Source of the DNA: an uncultured Magnetospirillum sp.
GTDB taxonomy: Bacteria > Pseudomonadota > Alphaproteobacteria > Rhodospirillales > Magnetospirillaceae
Direction of reading: 5' to 3'
Assembly (NCBI RefSeq): GCF_903853455.1
Contig: NZ_CAINTR010000008.1
Location: 110,776 to 174,775 of the forward strand
DNA: 64,000 nucleotides
Shown here: piece by piece, positions 61,360 through 64,000 of the stretch
How the letters are laid out: each line of letters opens with the position of its first letter
Position numbering within the stretch: the stretch's first letter is position 1
Notes under the pieces: model-generated
The model's database searches: none
The model's input: the letters and a program-made list of their open reading frames with translations, nothing else
What the model was told of the DNA's origin: nothing
Made by a program: the position numbers and the translations under genes

Positions 61360-61645
61360 TCCGCTGCCCAACCCGCATCCCGGCGCAATTCTTGCCCTGG
61401 ATTTCATGGAGCCCATGGGGCTGTCGCAGAATGCCCTGGCCCGAGCGATCCATGTGCCGCCCCGCCGGATCAACGAAATCATCCATGGCCAACGGGCCAT
61501 CACCGCCGACACCGACCTGCGCCTCGCGCGGTATTTCGGGGTGTCGGAAGGGATGTTCCTGGCCCTACAGGTCGAATACGATCTTCTGGAACGCAAACGG
61601 CAAATCGGCGCCATCCTCGCGGATATCCAGCCCCACGCCGCATAA
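61331..61645 (+). CDS. higA: HigA-family antitoxin (XRE HTH)
   Basis: This 104-residue protein begins PNPHPGAILALDFMEPMGLSQNALARAIHVPPRRINEIIHGQRAITADTDLRLARYFGVSEGMFLALQ, a typical HigA helix-turn-helix of the VapI type. It should neutralise HigB and repress the tandem operators upstream. The toxin-first order is characteristic of higBA. Confidence 0.93.
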   Translation: MSKSSTITADPLPNPHPGAILALDFMEPMGLSQNALARAIHVPPRRINEIIHGQRAITADTDLRLARYFGVSEGMFLALQVEYDLLERKRQIGAILADIQPHAA

Positions 61646-61653
61646 CGACGGGG

Positions 61654-61757
61654 TCAGAACAGCTCGCGCACCGGCACGCCGAAGGCGGCGGCGATCCGGT
61701 CGGCAGGACAGCGCCAGCTTCTCCTGCTTGCGGGACCTTTGCGAAACGCCCACGGGA
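61654..61757 (-). pseudogene. Remnant of an XRE-type regulator
   Basis: On the minus strand one frame reads VGVSQRSRKQEKLALS, and after a one-base shift another reads DRIAAAFGVPVRELF followed by a stop. These are the helix-turn-helix core and the standard C-terminus of small XRE regulators. No start or upstream half remains. The remnant is cut off by the palindromic repeat at 61772-61878. Confidence 0.5.
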
Positions 61758-61915
61758 TCATTCGCGACGGCCCTCGTCCTTCGAGACGCTACGCTCCGGA
61801 AGGCATGAGGGCCTTTAACGATGATTTCGAGTAGCCTCATCCTGAGGAGCCGCCATGGCGGCGTCTCGAAGGACAAGGCGGGCCAAGACCGAATTTCGCA
61901 AAGGTCCCGCTTGCG
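61729..61915. repeat. Palindromic CCTTCGAGACG-type repeat pair
   Basis: GTCCTTCGAGACGC (61777-61790) is the inverse of GCGTCTCGAAGGAC (61861-61874), and CCTCATCCTGAGGAGCC lies inside. Outer arms GCGGGACCTTTGCGAAA (61729-61745) and TTTCGCAAAGGTCCCGC also pair. Related CCTCATCCTGAGGAGC repeats are common in alphaproteobacterial genomes. Confidence 0.65.
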
Positions 61916-61923
61916 CGCGAGGT

Positions 61924-62033
61924 CCATCAATCCGCGTCCCGCCTCTGGCGCCGCTTGCAGGCAACCCCTATAGTCTCCCGGCAGCCATTGAGGGAACGTC
62001 GGCCTTAAGCTGTCGTTTCAGGAGCGGCCGAGG
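61924..62033. repeat. Direct repeat copy 2 downstream of higBA
   Basis: This is the second copy of the 110-base sequence that also lies upstream of higB at 60889-61007. Shared words include CATCAATCCGCGTCC, GCCTCTGGCG, CCCTATAGTC and the terminal GCGGCCG. Confidence 0.6.
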
Positions 62034-62049
62034 ATCGGATGCGGAAAAG

Positions 62050-62215
62050 AGGATTCACCACGGAGGCACGAAGACACGAAGAGGCCGTGCCGCCCGCAAC
62101 GCCCGGGGTCCCTTCAAGGGTTTCATGAAATCATTCGCCGCGCCGACGGGACGCACGGCGTTACCACCCGGACGGCATCTCTGTGTCTCTGTGCCTCTGT
62201 GGTTTTCTCACTTTG
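62050..62215. repeat. Long inverted-arm repeat, copy C (hybrid arms)
   Basis: The left arm (GATTCACCACGGAGGCACGA and onward to about 62088) and the right arm (62176-62210, CATCTCTGTGTCTCTGTGCC, CTCTGTGGTTTTCTCA) belong to the same family as copy A, but the left arm has diverged to CACGGAG/CACGAAG words. It fills the gap before comM, with no gene. Confidence 0.68.
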
Positions 62216-62323
62216 GCAACCGCAACTCCGCCGGTTCCAAAGGCAGGGGTGAGTCCCGGACCCAGCGTCTCCTGACGGTCGCGCCGGGGAATGATCGAAT
62301 GATCCGCCAAAGGACTCCGTGAC

Positions 62324-63838
62324 ATGACCACCCATGCCCCCACCGTCGCCTTTTCCGGCATCGACTGCCTCGACATCGATGTCCAGGTTCAGGTCGCCGC
62401 CGGCTTGCCCGCCTTCACCATCGTGGGGCTGCCCGACAAGGCGGTGGGGGAAAGCCGCGAACGGGTGCGGGCCGCCTTCAACGCCATCGGGCTGACGCTG
62501 CCGCCGAAACGAATCACCGTCAACCTGGCGCCGGCCGACCTGCTCAAGGAGGGCAGCCATTTCGACCTGCCCATCGCCCTCGGCTTGCTGGCCGCCATGG
62601 GGGTGGTGCCACCCGACGAGATCCAGGGCTACGTCGCCCTGGGCGAGCTGGGCCTCGACGGCTCCATCGCCGCCGTCGCCGGGGTGCTGCCCGCCGCCAT
62701 CGCGGCGCGGAGCAACGACAGGGGGCTGATCTGCCCGGCGGCGCAAGGGGGCGAGGCCGCCTGGGCCGGCGGCATCGAGGTGCTGGCGCCGGCCTCGCTG
62801 CTGGCCCTGATCAATCATTTCAAGGGCACCCAGGTGCTGAGCCCGCCGGTCCCGGAGATCGCCGAGGAGGGCGACCATGCCCTCGACCTGCGTGACATCA
62901 AGGGCCAGGAATCGGCCAAGCGCGCCTTGGAAGTGGCGGCGGCGGGCGCCCACAACCTGTTGATGATCGGCCCGCCCGGCTCCGGCAAGTCCATGCTGGC
63001 GGCCCGCCTGCCCGGCCTGATGCCGCCGCTGGCGCCGGCCGAGGCGCTGGAGGTCAGCATGATCCATTCGGTGGCGGGACAGCTGGCCGGCGGCAAGCTG
63101 TTGCGCCAGCGCCCGTTCCGCGACCCCCACCACTCCGCCTCGACACCGTCGCTGGTGGGCGGCGGCCTGCGGGCGAAGCCGGGCGAGGTGTCGCTGGCCC
63201 ATAACGGCGTGCTGTTCCTCGACGAGCTACCCGAGTTCCAGCGCGGCGCCCTGGAGGCTTTGCGCCAACCGCTGGAATCGGGGCGCGCCGTGGTGGCCCG
63301 CGCCAACGCCCATGTCACCTATCCCGCCCGTATCCAGTTGGTGGCGGCGATGAATCCCTGCCGCTGCGGCCATCTCGGCGACGCCGCCCTGGCCTGCAAC
63401 AAGGCGCCCAAATGCGGCCAGGACTACCAGTCGCGCATTTCGGGACCGTTGTTCGACCGCATCGATCTCCATGTGGAGGTGCCGGCGGTCAGTCCCGCCG
63501 ACCTGTCGCTGCCGCCACCGGCCGAGGGCTCGGCCGAGGTGGCCCGCCGGGTCGCCGCCGCCCGCGCCATCCAGTCCGACCGTTACCGCGAGCTGGGGCC
63601 GCGCACCAATGCCGAGGCCGATGGCGAGCTGCTGCAAAAGATTGCCTCTCCCGATGCCGGCGGCCGCCAGTTGCTGACCGAAGCGGCCGAACGCATGCGG
63701 CTGTCGGCGCGCGGCTGGCACCGGGTGCTGCGGGTCGCCCGCACCCTGGCCGACCTCGACTCCCAGGACGCGGTGCGCCGCATCCATGTGGCCGAGGCCC
63801 TGTCCTACCGCCGGTTGATGCCGGGGCGCAACGGCTGA
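62324..63838 (+). CDS. comM: ComM/YifB Mg-chelatase-like AAA+ ATPase
   Basis: This 504-residue protein starts with VAFSGIDCLDIDVQVQVAAGLPAFTIVGLPDKAVGESRERVRAAF, the family opening. A Lon-like domain fills residues 20-165. LLMIGPPGSGKSMLAARLPGL near residues 212-232 is Walker A, VLFLDELPEFQRGALEALRQPLE near 295 is Walker B, and AAMNPCRCGHLGD with LACNKAPKCGQDYQSRISGPLFDRID forms the zinc-binding insert and arginine finger. ComM is a branch-migration helicase that promotes integration of foreign DNA in natural transformation. Confidence 0.95.
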   Translation: MTTHAPTVAFSGIDCLDIDVQVQVAAGLPAFTIVGLPDKAVGESRERVRAAFNAIGLTLPPKRITVNLAPADLLKEGSHFDLPIALGLLAAMGVVPPDEIQGYVALGELGLDGSIAAVAGVLPAAIAARSNDRGLICPAAQGGEAAWAGGIEVLAPASLLALINHFKGTQVLSPPVPEIAEEGDHALDLRDIKGQESAKRALEVAAAGAHNLLMIGPPGSGKSMLAARLPGLMPPLAPAEALEVSMIHSVAGQLAGGKLLRQRPFRDPHHSASTPSLVGGGLRAKPGEVSLAHNGVLFLDELPEFQRGALEALRQPLESGRAVVARANAHVTYPARIQLVAAMNPCRCGHLGDAALACNKAPKCGQDYQSRISGPLFDRIDLHVEVPAVSPADLSLPPPAEGSAEVARRVAAARAIQSDRYRELGPRTNAEADGELLQKIASPDAGGRQLLTEAAERMRLSARGWHRVLRVARTLADLDSQDAVRRIHVAEALSYRRLMPGRNG

Positions 63839-63862
63839 TCCGAATCGTCCTATACCCTTTAG

Positions 63863-64000
63863 TTCTACTGTGTCATAAAGCAAGCCATCGTGGTATCAAT
63901 GGAGATTGGTCTGCTCAATAGGGGGGTGAGCATGGGGCTCCATGGAATGGCTGGCGATAGTGAATCGCGATTTGAGGCGTATGTCGAGGACCTTTGCCGC
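63863..64000 (+). mobile_element. Left end of an IS701-like insertion sequence
   Basis: A TTAG word (63859-63862) matches the YTAR target preference of IS701 elements. The sequence after it changes in character and leads into a transposase-like start at 63932. The inverted repeat cannot be checked because the other end is outside the window. Confidence 0.5.
63932..64000 (+). CDS. IS701-family transposase, 5' end only
   Basis: The 23 visible codons read MGLHGMAGDSESRFEAYVED and then LCR. The SRFEAYVEDLCR words match the N-terminus of IS701-type DDE transposases. A GGGGTGAG ribosome-binding site precedes the ATG. The gene runs off the right edge. Confidence 0.6.
   Translation, partial: MGLHGMAGDSESRFEAYVEDLCR

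Noticed and set aside
1..64000. tRNA, rRNA and CRISPR loci
   Set aside because: No cloverleaf with a T-loop of the GTTCGA type, no rRNA words and no short regularly spaced repeats were seen by eye. A scan with tRNAscan-SE would settle the tRNA point.

Overview
The window is high-GC, gene-dense DNA from an alphaproteobacterium. Protein wording and gene order (large NAD-glutamate dehydrogenase, hrcA-grpE divergent from rph-rdgB-hemW, DUF3576 lipoprotein beside leuS, several SPINDLY-type glycosyltransferases) point to the Rhodospirillales, most likely a Magnetospirillum/Paramagnetospirillum-type organism. That assignment is inference. No magnetosome, rRNA or tRNA genes were seen.

Region 1 (1-12.9 kb, minus strand) is one tightly packed operon for a nine-carbon nonulosonic acid of the legionaminic/sialic type. 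It holds a LegC-type aminotransferase, a NeuC/LegG epimerase-hydrolase, a NeuB/LegI synthase and a NeuA/LegF cytidylyltransferase. Mixed in are a B12-binding radical SAM protein, a PaaK-like adenylate-forming enzyme, a FemAB/GNAT-like transferase, a methyltransferase, an SDR and a GT-B-like surface-sugar protein. Most junctions are ATGA, GTGA or TGATG overlaps. A winged-helix regulator heads the operon, and a perfect 17-bp palindrome lies inside its promoter. Region 2 (12.9-18.5 kb, plus) holds a fused dehydrogenase, a WecA-like phosphoglycosyl transferase, an epimerase and ManC, a divergent polysaccharide operon. Region 3 (18.5-24 kb, minus) holds a TPR O-GlcNAc-type transferase, a NodU-family carbamoyltransferase with its DUF5989 and SxtJ partners, and GmhA.

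Region 4 (24-34 kb, minus) is housekeeping: NAD-glutamate dehydrogenase, holA, lptE, leuS and a DUF3576 lipoprotein. Region 5 (34-42 kb) has a strongly expressed porin with an excellent terminator, two more TPR glycosyltransferases arranged convergently, and a Pro/Ala-rich protein behind a canonical sigma-54 promoter, followed by an L,D-transpeptidase. Region 6 (42-51 kb) holds a YggS-type PLP protein, a ThiE-like protein, a GTP cyclohydrolase II with an unusual N-terminal half, CreA, an unrecognised 541-residue protein, a tiny ORF beside an AT-rich hairpin, ppa, ald and ampG. Region 7 (50.5-64 kb) holds grpE, hrcA, rph, rdgB, hemW, an LppC-like lipoprotein, rsmI, yraN, a BON lipoprotein, a SirB1 protein and gshB. 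After gshB come a HigBA toxin-antitoxin module inserted between 110-bp direct repeats, comM, and the start of an IS701-like element at the right edge.

The most distinctive feature not explained by genes is a family of six structured intergenic repeats (about 24.0, 42.8, 43.5, 53.3, 55.3 and 59.6 kb). They share flanking words such as CCCGCCCGGCG...TGAGGG, while their hairpin stems change sequence with pairing preserved. Two other repeat families with long inverted arms and a CCTTCGAGACG-type palindrome also occupy gaps.
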